Source of the DNA: Bdellovibrionales bacterium
GTDB lineage: Bacteria; Bdellovibrionota; Bdellovibrionia; Bdellovibrionales; Bdellovibrionaceae
NCBI GenBank assembly: GCA_018266295.1
Contig: JAFEAQ010000010.1
Coordinates: 62,001-126,000 of the forward strand
Direction of reading: 5' to 3'
DNA: 64,000 nucleotides
Shown here: positions 50,868 through 61,600 of the stretch, piece after piece
Layout of the letters: each line of letters begins with the position of its first letter
Numbering within the stretch: the stretch's first letter is position 1
Program-made: the position numbers and the translations under genes
The notes under the pieces: model-generated
What the model saw: the letters and a program-made list of their open reading frames with translations, nothing else
The model's database searches: none
Told to the model about the DNA's origin: nothing

Positions 50868-52214
50868 TTATCCTTCTCTCTCAAGAATCATTGATCCACC
50901 TTGACCGCCACCAATACACAAAGTAGCAAGGCCATACTGAACATCTCTGCGCTTCATTTCTTTCATCAGCGTGAGAACAATACGCGTGCCCGTTGCACCC
51001 ACAGGATGGCCCAGAGCAATCGCGCCGCCGTTCACATTCAAACGGTCCATGTTAATCTCGCCCACTTTTTGTGAAAGGCCGAGCTTTTCCTGAGCGAATT
51101 TGTCAGAATCCATAGCTTTCACGCAGGCCAAAACCTGCGCCGCAAAAGCTTCATTCAATTCAACAAGACCGATGTCCTTGAGTGAAAGCTTTGCACGTTT
51201 CAAAGCCAATGGCGTGGCATAAGCAGGGCCAAGACCCATGCGCTCAGGCTCAAGACCCGCAAAGCCGTAAGAGACGATCTTTGCCGCAGGCTTGTAACCA
51301 AGGCTCTCTGCTCTTTCACGAGACATCAAAAGCACCATCGCCGCACCATCTGTGATCGGGCACGAGTTCCCGGCAGTAATGGTTCCTGTTTGTTTGTCAA
51401 AGAACGGCTTTAGTTTCGCCAAGGCTTCCATCGTCTGGGTTTCACGTGGACCGATGTCTTCGCCAACGACTTCTTTGTACTCCGGAGACAAAAATACCGG
51501 AGAAATCTCTTCGGCCAATTTTGCTTTATTTCCAGAAGCAAGCTTGTGTGAACGCAAAGCAAATTCATCTTGAGTTTGACGAGAAAGACCCCACTCTTTT
51601 GCGAGGATCTCAGCCGTCTGCCCCATGTTGATGCCGACAAAAGGATCCGTCAGACCTTGCATCACAGAAATCACCGGGAAGTATTCATCACGCATATTGC
51701 CTTGAAGAAGAGCTTTGAGCTGCTTCACATCGGCCTTAAAGAGTTTCCACAAAAGTGGCAATGCTTGACCGGGACCTTTAGCGGCGAAAAGTTTATCGAA
51801 AAGACCTTGGATTTTCGGTGGCAACAACGTCGGCATTTGCGACATGTTCTCGACACCGCCGGCAACAACAACATCCATGGTGCCTGATTTAATTTTCTCG
51901 TAACCATTCGAGATGCTCTCGAGGGCTGATGCACAGTTTCTGTGAACCGTGTAAGCAGAAGTTTTGAGCGGCACGCCCGCATTCAAAGCAACCACGCGTG
52001 AAATATTCACGGCGTCGACTGGATTTCCAGTGTTACCGATAATCACTTCATCAATGGCATTCACATCCAGATTACTTCTCGCGATCAACTCTTTCAGAGC
52101 CACTTTGCCGAGCTCCGCAGGGTGAAGAGACTTGAATTTTGTTCCCGATTTGGCGAAAGGAGTTCTCACGCCCTCAACGATGACCACATCCCGTGGGTTC
52201 TTCTGTAGACTCAT
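50868..52214 (-). CDS. fadI: Acetyl-CoA acyltransferase (thiolase, FadI type)
   Basis: A 448-residue thiolase, from the ATG at 52214 that is preceded by GGAAGG; an upstream frame to 52238 is less likely. Motifs: VHRNCASALESI with the acyl-accepting Cys, LNEAFAAQVLA, NGGAIALGHPVGATGTR with the active His, and the C-terminal LCIGGGQGG with the second Cys. It cleaves 3-ketoacyl-CoA to acetyl-CoA. With fadJ it forms a two-gene operon. FadI-type length (about 440) rather than FadA (about 390). Confidence 0.92.
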   Translation of the reverse strand: MSLQKNPRDVVIVEGVRTPFAKSGTKFKSLHPAELGKVALKELIARSNLDVNAIDEVIIGNTGNPVDAVNISRVVALNAGVPLKTSAYTVHRNCASALESISNGYEKIKSGTMDVVVAGGVENMSQMPTLLPPKIQGLFDKLFAAKGPGQALPLLWKLFKADVKQLKALLQGNMRDEYFPVISVMQGLTDPFVGINMGQTAEILAKEWGLSRQTQDEFALRSHKLASGNKAKLAEEISPVFLSPEYKEVVGEDIGPRETQTMEALAKLKPFFDKQTGTITAGNSCPITDGAAMVLLMSRERAESLGYKPAAKIVSYGFAGLEPERMGLGPAYATPLALKRAKLSLKDIGLVELNEAFAAQVLACVKAMDSDKFAQEKLGLSQKVGEINMDRLNVNGGAIALGHPVGATGTRIVLTLMKEMKRRDVQYGLATLCIGGGQGGSMILEREG

Positions 52215-52491
52215 TCTTACACCTTCCTTGTGTGTCACGAGTGATAGATTTATTTAAGTAGCTAAAATCTTACAGATTTTTCACCTCCCCTCCAAGCTCT
52301 TTTAAACACCGAAAATATGAATTTTCCTCATTGCGGCATTGTGCCTGCTGGGCCGCCCATTCATTGACCCTCCGTACAGACCTTTGTACATTGTTGTATC
52401 GTTTTACATCGAGAGAGATGCTGGTTTTGTAAGCAATTTCGCCAAGCAAATCCACTGACCCCCTCTCGCAAAAGACTTTTGAGGAGTCACA

Positions 52492-54819
52492 ATGAGCGAA
52501 AAGCTTAACGGTCACACACTGACCACGTTGGAACAAGAAGCCCTCGACTATCACGCCAAGGGTAAACCTGGAAAAATTGAAATCACCTCAAGCAAGCCTT
52601 GCAACACTGAAAAAGCTCTCTCTCTCGCCTACTCACCGGGCGTGGCAGTGCCGTGCAAAGTGATCGCGAAAGATTCTGCGAAAGCCTACGACTACACGAG
52701 CAAAGGAAATCTCGTTGCCGTGGTCTCTAACGGAACGGCGGTTTTGGGTCTTGGCAATATCGGCCCGCTCGCCTCAAAGCCCGTGATGGAAGGAAAAGGC
52801 ATTCTCTTTAAACAATTCGCCGGTATTGACGTTTTCGATATCGAGTTGAAAGCCAATACGCCTGCGGAAGTGATCGCCGCGGTCAAGGCACTGGAACCCA
52901 CATTTGGTGGTATCAACCTCGAAGACATCAAGGCGCCTGAGTGCTTTGAAATTGAAGAAACTCTGAAGAAAGAAATGAACATTCCGGTTTTCCACGATGA
53001 TCAGCACGGAACCGCGATTGTTTCGGGAGCGGCACTCTTAAATGCTCTGCACATCACCAAACGCAAAATCGAAGATGTTCGTTTGGTCGTGAATGGCGCC
53101 GGCGCTTCGGCGATTGCCTGCTCGAATATTTTTATTTCTCTCGGTGTTCGCCGTGAAAACCTTATTATGTGCGATACTTCAGGCGTGATTTACAAAGGCC
53201 GCACAAACGGTATGAACAAGTACAAAGAAGCTTTTGCGGTTTCAACCGAAGCCCGCAACTTGCAAGAAGCACTTCGTGGCGCGGATGTGTTTGTCGGTCT
53301 ATCTGCAGCGGGTGCTTTGACTCCTGAAATGCTCAAAGACATGGCGAAGGACCCAATTATTTTTGCGATGGCCAATCCTGATCCAGAGATCGAACCAGGA
53401 AAAGCCCGCGCGATCCGTCCCGACGCGATCGTGGCAACAGGCCGCTCGGATTTCCCGAACCAGGTAAATAACGTTCTCGGCTTCCCGAGTATCTTCCGCG
53501 GCGCTTTGGATACCCGCTCAACGCAAATCACCGAAGAGATGAAACTCGCCGCAGTTCACGCTTTGGCGATGCTGGCGCGTGAAGATGTGCCTGAGCGCGT
53601 GTCGGATTCCTATGGCGGTCAGAACTTTAAGTTTGGCCGTGAGTATCTGATTCCAAAACCATTTGATCCGCGTGTTTTGTTAGTAGTAGCTCCCGCTGTT
53701 GCTAAAGCGGCGATGGAATCAGGGGTCGCGACAAAACAAATCACCGACTGGGACAAGTACCGCGATCGCCTTGAGGGCATTCAAGGTCCTTCAAAAGTTT
53801 TCATCCGCTCTGCGATTCATAAAGTTCGTCAGAACGTGTCTGCAAATGGCGGCGTTTTACCGAAAATTGTTTTCCCTGAGGGCCACAGCACTAAAATTTT
53901 GAAAGCTCTTCGCACCCTGGTGGAAGAGCGTATCTGCGAGCCGATCTTGCTGGGTTATCCTGAGCGCATTAAAGAAAAAATGCACAACATGGATCTCACA
54001 GATTCATTGAAACACATTCAAATCATTCATCCGGCAACTCACGCAAAATACAAAACATATGCGATGGAACTTTACAATCGCCGCAACCGCAAAGGTGTCA
54101 ATTACCGTGAAGCAGAGCGCTTGATGGCTGATCCTAACTACTTTGCATCGATGATGGTGCAAATGGGCGATGCCGACGGCATGGTCACAGGCGCAGCTCA
54201 GCACTATGCTGAGTCTGTTCGTCCGATCTTACAAACAATCGGTGTCTCCAAAGAATCTGTGCCTGCTGGTTTAAATATCGTCTTGCTCGAAGACCGCTTC
54301 TTGTTGCTTGCAGATACCACTGTGAACATCAACCCGACAGCTGAACAATGTGCCCTGATTGCACTTCAAGCCGCACGCATCTCTGAATACTTCGGAGTCG
54401 CTCCTCGTATTGCCATGCTTAGCTACTCGAACTTCTCAGGCGATGGCGGCACTCCGGCGAAAATGAAGAAAGCGGCGGAACTTGTTGCGGCTTACCGCCC
54501 GGATCTTCCAGTGGACGGCGATATGCAGGCAGATACTGCTGTGAACGCAGACATCATGCAGAGAATCTTCCCGTTCTCAAACTTGAAAGATGCCGGCGCG
54601 AATATTTTAATCTTCCCGAACCTCGAGTCCAGCAATATCTGCTACAAACTCTTGCAGCAAATCGGCAAGGTTGAGGTGATCGGTCCCTTCTTGATGGGCG
54701 TCAGAAGAAGCGCGAACGTTCTGCAAAGAACAACAACGGTTGACGGCATCATCAACTCGGTGGTTCTGACAACGCTTGAAGCTCAATTCATCAAAGACGC
54801 TTTGAAGAAGAAAAAGTAA
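52492..54819 (+). CDS. maeB: NADP-type malic enzyme with phosphotransacetylase-like domain
   Basis: A 775-residue protein. Residues about 10-430 are the malic enzyme ([38 protein letters not shown] with metal-binding Asp/Asp, [15 protein letters not shown] as NAD(P) fold). Residues about 445-775 are a phosphotransacetylase-like domain ([31 protein letters not shown]), probably regulatory, as in E. coli MaeB. It makes pyruvate and NADPH from malate. GAGGAG precedes the ATG. A clear terminator follows. Confidence 0.94.
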   Translation: MSEKLNGHTLTTLEQEALDYHAKGKPGKIEITSSKPCNTEKALSLAYSPGVAVPCKVIAKDSAKAYDYTSKGNLVAVVSNGTAVLGLGNIGPLASKPVMEGKGILFKQFAGIDVFDIELKANTPAEVIAAVKALEPTFGGINLEDIKAPECFEIEETLKKEMNIPVFHDDQHGTAIVSGAALLNALHITKRKIEDVRLVVNGAGASAIACSNIFISLGVRRENLIMCDTSGVIYKGRTNGMNKYKEAFAVSTEARNLQEALRGADVFVGLSAAGALTPEMLKDMAKDPIIFAMANPDPEIEPGKARAIRPDAIVATGRSDFPNQVNNVLGFPSIFRGALDTRSTQITEEMKLAAVHALAMLAREDVPERVSDSYGGQNFKFGREYLIPKPFDPRVLLVVAPAVAKAAMESGVATKQITDWDKYRDRLEGIQGPSKVFIRSAIHKVRQNVSANGGVLPKIVFPEGHSTKILKALRTLVEERICEPILLGYPERIKEKMHNMDLTDSLKHIQIIHPATHAKYKTYAMELYNRRNRKGVNYREAERLMADPNYFASMMVQMGDADGMVTGAAQHYAESVRPILQTIGVSKESVPAGLNIVLLEDRFLLLADTTVNINPTAEQCALIALQAARISEYFGVAPRIAMLSYSNFSGDGGTPAKMKKAAELVAAYRPDLPVDGDMQADTAVNADIMQRIFPFSNLKDAGANILIFPNLESSNICYKLLQQIGKVEVIGPFLMGVRRSANVLQRTTTVDGIINSVVLTTLEAQFIKDALKKKK

Positions 54820-54837
54820 TTTTCCAAAGCGAGAAAT

Positions 54838-54873
54838 AAAAAAGGCGATCCCTCTCCGGATCGCCTTTTTTTT
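54838..54873 (+). terminator. Terminator of maeB
   Basis: GGCGATCC/GGATCGCC (54844-54851 and 54858-54865) with a 6-base loop, extended by A/T pairs and ending in TTTTTTTT. The A run on the other side makes it effective for the convergent small gene as well. Confidence 0.88.
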
Positions 54874-54886
54874 AAAGCAAAGAATA

Positions 54887-55102
54887 CTACTGACCGCTGC
54901 AGTAGCCGTAGCCTGTGTTGCAACCACGATCGGAATCATAGGTAAAACTGCAGGTATCAGCATTATAAACAGTGATATTTCTACCAGAGCAACCATCGAT
55001 ACAAGTAATGGTCTGACCTTCACAGCCGGCAAAAGCGGCTTTGCCACCAACAAAAGAAAGCACTACGAAAAAGAACGTTGCGAAGAACGTATTTAGTTTC
55101 AT
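54887..55102 (-). CDS. Small exported cysteine-rich peptide
   Basis: A 71-residue protein with a signal peptide (MKLNTFFATFFFVVLSFVGG, cleavage after AFA) and a 46-residue mature peptide with six Cys (CEGQTITC, DGCSG, DTC, RGCNTGYGYC), an even number that fits three disulfides. Tandem small polar/Gly/Tyr composition suggests a secreted knot-like peptide. No family recognised. Its terminator is shared with maeB. Confidence 0.75.
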   Translation of the reverse strand: MKLNTFFATFFFVVLSFVGGKAAFAGCEGQTITCIDGCSGRNITVYNADTCSFTYDSDRGCNTGYGYCSGQ

Positions 55103-55204
55103 TCTGACCCCTTTTTATAAAAATAATTTTTCAAATACTAAATAAATAATATCTAAAGCAATTAATATACCAAAAATCTCAGATTCAAAATGCTCCACAA
55201 AACC

Positions 55205-56281
55205 CTAAAGACCCAAGAACTCCGTCTTGAATATCGGCAGAAATGATTCTTGAAAATTGAGAGCGAGTCCTAAAATACTTTTATTTTGAAAGCTCGCCTC
55301 TTGCGATTCGGCGGCTCTAAAAAAGTGATCTATGTTTGCGACACTTACCAGGCGAATGGGATTTCCTCTGGTTTTATTCGCCTGCTGAATCATTTTCCTT
55401 AACTCAGGCTCTTGAGAGCCGATAAAGTCGGAGCTACCCGAGAAAATCACCACAGAGGCTTTACTACGATTCCAATCTACCGCAGGGTTTGCGACGCTTA
55501 ACTGCTGCATATAAGTCCAATGAGCCGGCATTTGTAAGTAACCCGCTAGTTGAGGTTTTTCTGCGACGATTTGCTCGGGAGTTTTTTTATTTAAATAGAA
55601 CTCGGTATCAAAAATCTTCAACTCAGAAACAGCCGCGTCCACATCTGCGGTGCTCATACCTGACAAGGTAAATTGTCTGCGAGAATTGCTCAGATCGTAG
55701 CTGTACCAGTCACTCGCTAAAGTTCCTAAGGTGGCAACGGCTTTCACCGGCACTTCCGCCGCCAAGAAAGGCGCAATCACGCCGCCAATACTGTGGCCAA
55801 AGATATAGACTTGATCTCGCTTCACGAACGGATATGATACCAAGGCTTTGAGCCCTGCCAAATTACCAGCAACCTCGCGTTTGAAATCCTGGTTTGCGCA
55901 AGGGGTTCCTACACTATCACCCATTCCAGTTTTCTCAACCCTCATCGTGACATAGCCAAGCTTGGTCACCTCATCGAGAATGCGCTGATAAGCTGCAGCC
56001 TTGGGACCAGTGCCTGAAAAATCCAAAGAATAACACCCCAGACCACCAACAAAGAAGAGTGCAGGCTTTGGTCCTTCTCCTGGAGGATTCGTCACAATCA
56101 CACGCTGAACTTCGCCCCCCACACGGACGGAACCATAAAGGATCTCGTAGGCCGAGCTCTGCTCTCGGGGAAGGCCACCGGCCCTTGGTGCTCCCAACTC
56201 ATTAGGAATCGTCACTGCTCCGACTTGAAAAGCAAAGCCTGTAACCAGGAATACCAAAAATACAATGAACTTAGACGGCAT
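55205..56281 (-). CDS. Exported alpha/beta hydrolase
   Basis: A 358-residue protein with signal peptide (MPSKFIVFLVFLVTGFAFQ, then VGAV). Hydrolase blocks: PALFFVGGLGCYSLDF, YVTMRVEKTGMGDSVG, IFGHSIGGVIAPFLAAEV with the nucleophile Ser, an acid candidate in VVIFSGSSDFIGS and the His in NIDHFFRAAES. This looks like a periplasmic or secreted esterase/peptidase. It is divergent from an AraC-type regulator with 147 bases between, a usual layout for regulator and target. Confidence 0.85.
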   Translation of the reverse strand: MPSKFIVFLVFLVTGFAFQVGAVTIPNELGAPRAGGLPREQSSAYEILYGSVRVGGEVQRVIVTNPPGEGPKPALFFVGGLGCYSLDFSGTGPKAAAYQRILDEVTKLGYVTMRVEKTGMGDSVGTPCANQDFKREVAGNLAGLKALVSYPFVKRDQVYIFGHSIGGVIAPFLAAEVPVKAVATLGTLASDWYSYDLSNSRRQFTLSGMSTADVDAAVSELKIFDTEFYLNKKTPEQIVAEKPQLAGYLQMPAHWTYMQQLSVANPAVDWNRSKASVVIFSGSSDFIGSQEPELRKMIQQANKTRGNPIRLVSVANIDHFFRAAESQEASFQNKSILGLALNFQESFLPIFKTEFLGL

Positions 56282-56428
56282 AGGTTCTCCCAGAAAGGTT
56301 TAACGCAGTCACAGGCTCTATTCACCAAAAGTGGAGCCCCTTTTCTGGGAAAAAATTGCTTATTTTCAGGGAGCAAAGGACAAACTCGGCCGCTAAGGAT
56401 ATGTTTACTTTAGAAGCAAGAGGGCCCG

Positions 56429-57271
56429 ATGGCAGAAGCACTCCATCTTAAAAAAACTTCAAAACACGGGATCATCGATCTGTGGGAAGTCCAGCTTAAA
56501 AACTACACCGGCGAGTTGCGCTGCTCACTCCCCGGTTTAGAGTTTTTGGTGCCTCCGTATTCTGTGAATCAAATCAGACAAAATAAAAAAAGCTATAAGG
56601 TGAATCCGAATTCTGTGGTCGTGTTTAACGGTCCGGAAGGGCATACAGAAGAATTTATCAATAGCAATGCCTCTTTAAAAGCTGTCGTCATTGGAGCGGA
56701 TTATATTTCTGACCTCTGCGAACCGTTAAATATTAAATCGGAAGAAATCGAATTTAATCCGTGCGAGGTTTCTTGCGAGCCTGGTCTTACGCATAAAATT
56801 AAACTTTTAGCGGATTTGTCTGAGCCCCCTGTAGAAGCAACCAAGTTTTCTTTAGATTGCTTCACTTCAGACCTTCTGATCACGACACTGACCCAGCAAA
56901 AACATTCAAAGAGTGAGCTCTTTACCAAAGAATCAAACGCGGGATATTTTCCGGCAGCTCTGCCGCGGATTAAAAAAGTTCTTCATAAAAACATCGAAAA
57001 CCCTGCTTTTGATTTAGATGAACTCGCTAAAGATTCAGGAATTTCTAAATTTCATTTGATTCGAGTTTTTAAAAAAGGTGCCGGCACGTCCCCAGCAAAG
57101 TATTTGAGCCAAATTAAAATCGATCTAGCAAAGCACTGGCTATTAAAAAGCGAAAAGTCGGTTCTTTCCATCGCCATGGACTTGGGTTTTAGCGATCTCT
57201 CCACATTTAATAAAGCCTTTAAAAAAGTTCTTGGCATTTCTCCAACAGCTTATAAAAGATCTCTCAGATAG
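56429..57271 (+). CDS. AraC-family transcriptional regulator
   Basis: A 280-residue regulator: N-terminal cupin-like ligand domain (about 10-165, with GLEFLVPPYSVNQIR), then the two-helix-turn-helix AraC domain (about 175-277: LDELAKDSGISKFHLIRVF and SVLSIAMDLGFSDLSTFNKA, ending LGISPTAYKRS). AAGAGGG precedes the ATG. It is likely to control the divergent hydrolase gene, itself, or both. Its last 22 bases overlap the end of the convergent protease-like gene. Confidence 0.92.
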   Translation: MAEALHLKKTSKHGIIDLWEVQLKNYTGELRCSLPGLEFLVPPYSVNQIRQNKKSYKVNPNSVVVFNGPEGHTEEFINSNASLKAVVIGADYISDLCEPLNIKSEEIEFNPCEVSCEPGLTHKIKLLADLSEPPVEATKFSLDCFTSDLLITTLTQQKHSKSELFTKESNAGYFPAALPRIKKVLHKNIENPAFDLDELAKDSGISKFHLIRVFKKGAGTSPAKYLSQIKIDLAKHWLLKSEKSVLSIAMDLGFSDLSTFNKAFKKVLGISPTAYKRSLR

Positions 57272-58416
57272 ACAGTGACCCTTTTCGTTTGGCCACCCTG
57301 CTGAATACTAAAAACCACCTGTCTTTGTTCAGGGTCCTTGAGTCGCACTCGTAATTGAAAAATATTGATTTTAGAAACTTCAACGCCATTGACTCGAAGG
57401 ATTCTATCGCCTGTGCGAATCCCCGCACTCCATGCCGGACCTTGCTCCAAAACATCCATCACTAGAAAACCCCCTTGAGCCGGGACTATCCACATTCCGC
57501 TGCGATCAAAAGAACGATCCTGCTGAAAGACCGAATTTCTAGAAAGAACCATTTCCTTCCGGGCATAATCAAAGACCAAATTAAACTGCCGCAAAATCCC
57601 CATCCCGAGAGTTCCCGCACTCGCGGGATCATTAAGCCCCTTAGACTTCATGTCCGGCAGTCTGATCAATATTTTGGAAAAATCAAGATCGCCGAGAGTT
57701 AGCTCGTCGGCAAAAACCATCGATGTCTTCATCGGGCCACCGAGGCCATAGCCCGTCATCATTGACAATTTTGGATTGTATTTCTGCCGCAAAAGATTCT
57801 TTTGAATGAACGGCAAAGAAAGCGTTGCCGAGGCCCGGTCGCCTGTATCCAGCCAAAAATTTCCGGCTACTCCATCAAGGACAGCCTCGACCACAGGCAT
57901 GGTTCCTTGAAAAGAAAGGGCGATCACTGACTCCCCCTTCACCGGCTGCGGGCGCGCTGAAAAACTTCGTAAAGTGATTTCCATCTTATCAAAATTTATC
58001 TCAGTCAAAAACTGACTGAAGACTTCATAGCCAATAAGCCCATCGAGACGTGGAAAGCCTATGGCTTTTTGCATGTCTGCTATGTCCATACAGATAAATC
58101 GAGAGCCTTCTAAAACGTGATCGGTGATTTCTAAACTTTGCACGTCACAATAAGAGGCAGAGAGCGCATTTTCACCTCCGCCACTGACAGAAAAGCGATC
58201 ATACTGGCGAAGCCTCAGGGCTTTAGCCAATTCATTAGAGAGGATGTTCGTCGCTCCTGTATCAAACATCATATGAAAAGGCCCCTGGCCGTTAATCATG
58301 ACTTGGATGATGATACGATTGTCTTGAAATTCAAAATTAGATGGCGCCGCCACAGCTCCATCAGAGATAAATAGAGTTGCAAAGATCCACCCTAGGGCGC
58401 CGGTGACATTTTTCAT
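57250..58416 (-). CDS. Exported aspartyl-protease-like protein with PDZ domain
   Basis: A 388-residue protein with a signal peptide (MKNVTGALGWIFATLFISDG then AVAA). A retropepsin-like pair of lobes carries MMFDTGATNIL (Asp52) and NFWLDTGDRASA (near 190), both D-T-G motifs, so a single-chain two-lobe aspartyl protease is predicted. The C-terminal 80 residues are a PDZ domain (DVLEQGPAWSAGIRTGDRIL and VNGVEVSKI). Such proteins act in the periplasm or outside the cell. The 3' end overlaps the AraC gene by 22 bases. Activity is not proven, as some PF13650-type proteins are inactive. Confidence 0.85.
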   Translation of the reverse strand: MKNVTGALGWIFATLFISDGAVAAPSNFEFQDNRIIIQVMINGQGPFHMMFDTGATNILSNELAKALRLRQYDRFSVSGGGENALSASYCDVQSLEITDHVLEGSRFICMDIADMQKAIGFPRLDGLIGYEVFSQFLTEINFDKMEITLRSFSARPQPVKGESVIALSFQGTMPVVEAVLDGVAGNFWLDTGDRASATLSLPFIQKNLLRQKYNPKLSMMTGYGLGGPMKTSMVFADELTLGDLDFSKILIRLPDMKSKGLNDPASAGTLGMGILRQFNLVFDYARKEMVLSRNSVFQQDRSFDRSGMWIVPAQGGFLVMDVLEQGPAWSAGIRTGDRILRVNGVEVSKINIFQLRVRLKDPEQRQVVFSIQQGGQTKRVTVYLRDLL

Positions 58417-58635
58417 AAGGCCTCGCTGTCCCTTCCTGGTTTAGCCGTAAAACCAGCTCCGAACTCGGAATAAATTGCTGTCTTTGTCAGCCGAGAAGTC
58501 CCCGTCATAGAAACGAAATAAAATCCTCCAACGAGCCTGTGTTTTATCACAAAGGAGCAGGCCAAATTGACCCTAATATATAGTGAAATACGATGCCCGC
58601 TAGGACGTCAGTATTGCGTTTGAGAGAGGGTCATT

Positions 58636-61600
58636 TTGAAGGAATATTTTAGTCACCATTTCCGTAAAGCAAAGTTTCTTAAAGAACAGTTCACTTACTT
58701 TGAAGATCCTGTTCGCGGCGAAATTTTTAGCACAAGCCGCCTCGAAGCTCAGGCGGAACACCTCGCGGAATCTCACAAACTTGTTAAAGACCCGAAACGC
58801 GGGCAAAACCTCGCACAGCGTATTTACGATAACAGCCTCGTTTTAGAGGAATCCTACGAACAAATCATGCAAGCCGTCGACGAACAGCAAGCCATCACTC
58901 CGGCCGCTGAATGGCTTATTGATAACTTTCACATCGTCCGGGCCCAGCTAAAAGACATTAGCGATCATCTTCCGCCGGAATACTATCGCGAATTGCCGAA
59001 ACTCGCTGAAGGCCTGCACAAAGGCTTACCGCGGGTTTACGCGATCATGTGGTATTACGTGAGCCACACCGATAGCCACTTTGAACCAGAGGCCCTTCGC
59101 CGCTTCTTGCTGGCTTACCAAAACACACATCCGCTGACGATTGGAGAGCTCTGGGCCGTGCCGATCACTTTACGTGTTGTGATGGTTGAAAATTTGCGCC
59201 GCCTGGCTGTACGAATCGTCGGCTCGCAAACCGCACGAAAAGAAGCCAATCGTATTGCCGATGAAGTTTTGGGACTCGGGGAAGCACCGGCTCGCTCTGA
59301 CGAAGACATCATGGCAAGCCTTGAACAAATCGATTTCTCGGTGTGGTTCTCAGTCCAGCTTTTGCAACGCTTGCGTTTTCAGGACTCAAAAGTCGATCCG
59401 ATTTTAAACTGGAACGATCGCAAACTCAGCGCAAGCCATCTCAACGCCGATCAGGCCGCGGCCCTTGAACATGGCGCCCAGGCCGCAGCCAATAGCACCG
59501 TCCGAAATATTATCACCAGCTGTCGTTTGATCTCAGCGTACAACTGGCAGGACTTCTTTGAAGAAGTCTCTCTCGTCGATCAGCTTTTACGTCAAAATCC
59601 CATTTACCCCGAGCTGGATTTCGCCACACGGGATCGCTATCGTCACGTTCTGGAACACCTGCAGCGACACTCACCTCTTAGCCAAATTGAAATTTCACAA
59701 AAACTACTTGAGCTCACTCAGGATTCCTCGAGTCAGGAGGATGCACGTAAAGCTGAGCTTGGCTTTTACCTGATTTCAAAAGGGCGTAAGGAGCTTGAAA
59801 AACGTATTGCCTTCCGGCCCACTTTCCGCGAAAGGCTGGCACGGGCCTATACGCTGAGCGCACTTGAGCTCTATCTTGGTGGCCTGACTGTCGCGACACT
59901 GTTGCTGTTGTTGATTCCGCTCTATGCGACCCGCGCAAGCGGCCTGAGTCAGTGGCAGATAGTCACGTTTATAATTTTAGGCGGCATTGTGGCCTCTGAG
60001 GTCGGCGTGAGCATCATCAATCGTCTGACGATCGCTCTTTTGGGACCTACCCATCTACCGCGACTTGATCTTGATGAGGGCATTCCCGCCGAAGGAAAAA
60101 CTTTTGTTGTCGTCCCCACCTTTCTGACCTCTCACCGCGGGATCGACGAACAACTAGAGCAGCTTGAAATCCACTATCTTGCGAATTCCGCGGGATACCT
60201 ACACTATGCAATTCTTTCGGACTGGGCCGATGCCGCAAGCGAAAATACACAAACAGACATGCCTCTTTTAGAGTACGCCACAAAGGGTCTTAAAAAACTC
60301 AATGAGAAATATGGGCCTGTTCCTGGAAGTGGCACACGATTTTTCATTTTTCACCGACGCCGGCTCTACAACGAAAGCGAAGACAAGTGGATTGCCTGGG
60401 AAAGAAAGCGCGGAAAGCTCTGCGAGTTCAATCGCATGCTGCTCGGAGAGACAGACACGACATTTATTCCACTACCGAACTATTCTCAACAAATTCCAAA
60501 AGACATTCGCTATGTGATTACGCTCGACGCGGATACGCGCCTCCCCAAAGGCTGTGTCGCTCAGCTGGTCGGAACAATGATGCATCCTTTAAACGAAGCC
60601 CGTTACGATAGCGAAAAACAACGGGTTACCGAAGGTTACGGCATTCTGCAACCTCGGATCACGCCGACACTCCCAGGATTGCACGAGGGGTCTCTCTTTC
60701 AAGTTTTCTCTTCCGGACCTTCCGGAGTCGATCCCTATGCGAGCGCGGTTTCTGATGTGTATCAGGATCTTTTCGACGAAGGTTCTTTTACCGGAAAAGG
60801 TATTTACAATTTACGAGCCTTTGAGCAATCCCTGAGGGGACGCATTCCTGAAAACTCACTTCTTAGCCATGACCTTTTTGAAGGATGCTATGCCCGCGCA
60901 GGCTTTCTCAGTGATGTAGAGTTTTTTGAAGAGTTCCCGACTCACACCATGGTATCTGCTCTTCGCAGTCATCGTTGGGTCCGGGGGGATTGGCAGCTTC
61001 TGCCTTGGATTCTCGGCCGTGGCAGCTCATCAATTTCAGCCCTTGGCCGCTGGAAAATGATCGACAATCTTCGCCGCTCACTCGTCGCACCGGCGATTTT
61101 CTTTTTGGTTGTTTTTGCACTCACAAGTTTCTTATCCGTTGCCTGGGTCTGGGCGAGTTTCGCGCTCGGATCGCTTCTCATCCCTTGTCTGATTACTTTT
61201 GTCGCGGACATCTGGAGCAAGAAACGAAGTGTTCATTTTAAAGAACATTTGCAGTTTAGCATCGAAGACCTCGGCAAAGGCGCGCAACGGGCGATACTGC
61301 AACTGTTGCTTTTGCCGTATCACGCGTGGATGAATTTGGATGCGATCTGCAGAACTTTGTATCGTCTGACGATCAGCCACAAGCATCTCTTAGAATGGAC
61401 GACCGCCGCCCAGGTAAAATCCAATGCAGACTTAAGCCTGCGTAGTTTTTTTATCGGTATGCGCGGCGGACTCATTCTGACTTTCGCCGCCGTTGTGGTC
61501 GTTGCTTCCACCAATCCACTCGAGATGGCCCTGGCGACTTTTCTTTTTTTCATTTGGCTGCTCTCGCCGTTTTATGCCCAAGCCGTCAGCCGGCCTTTTG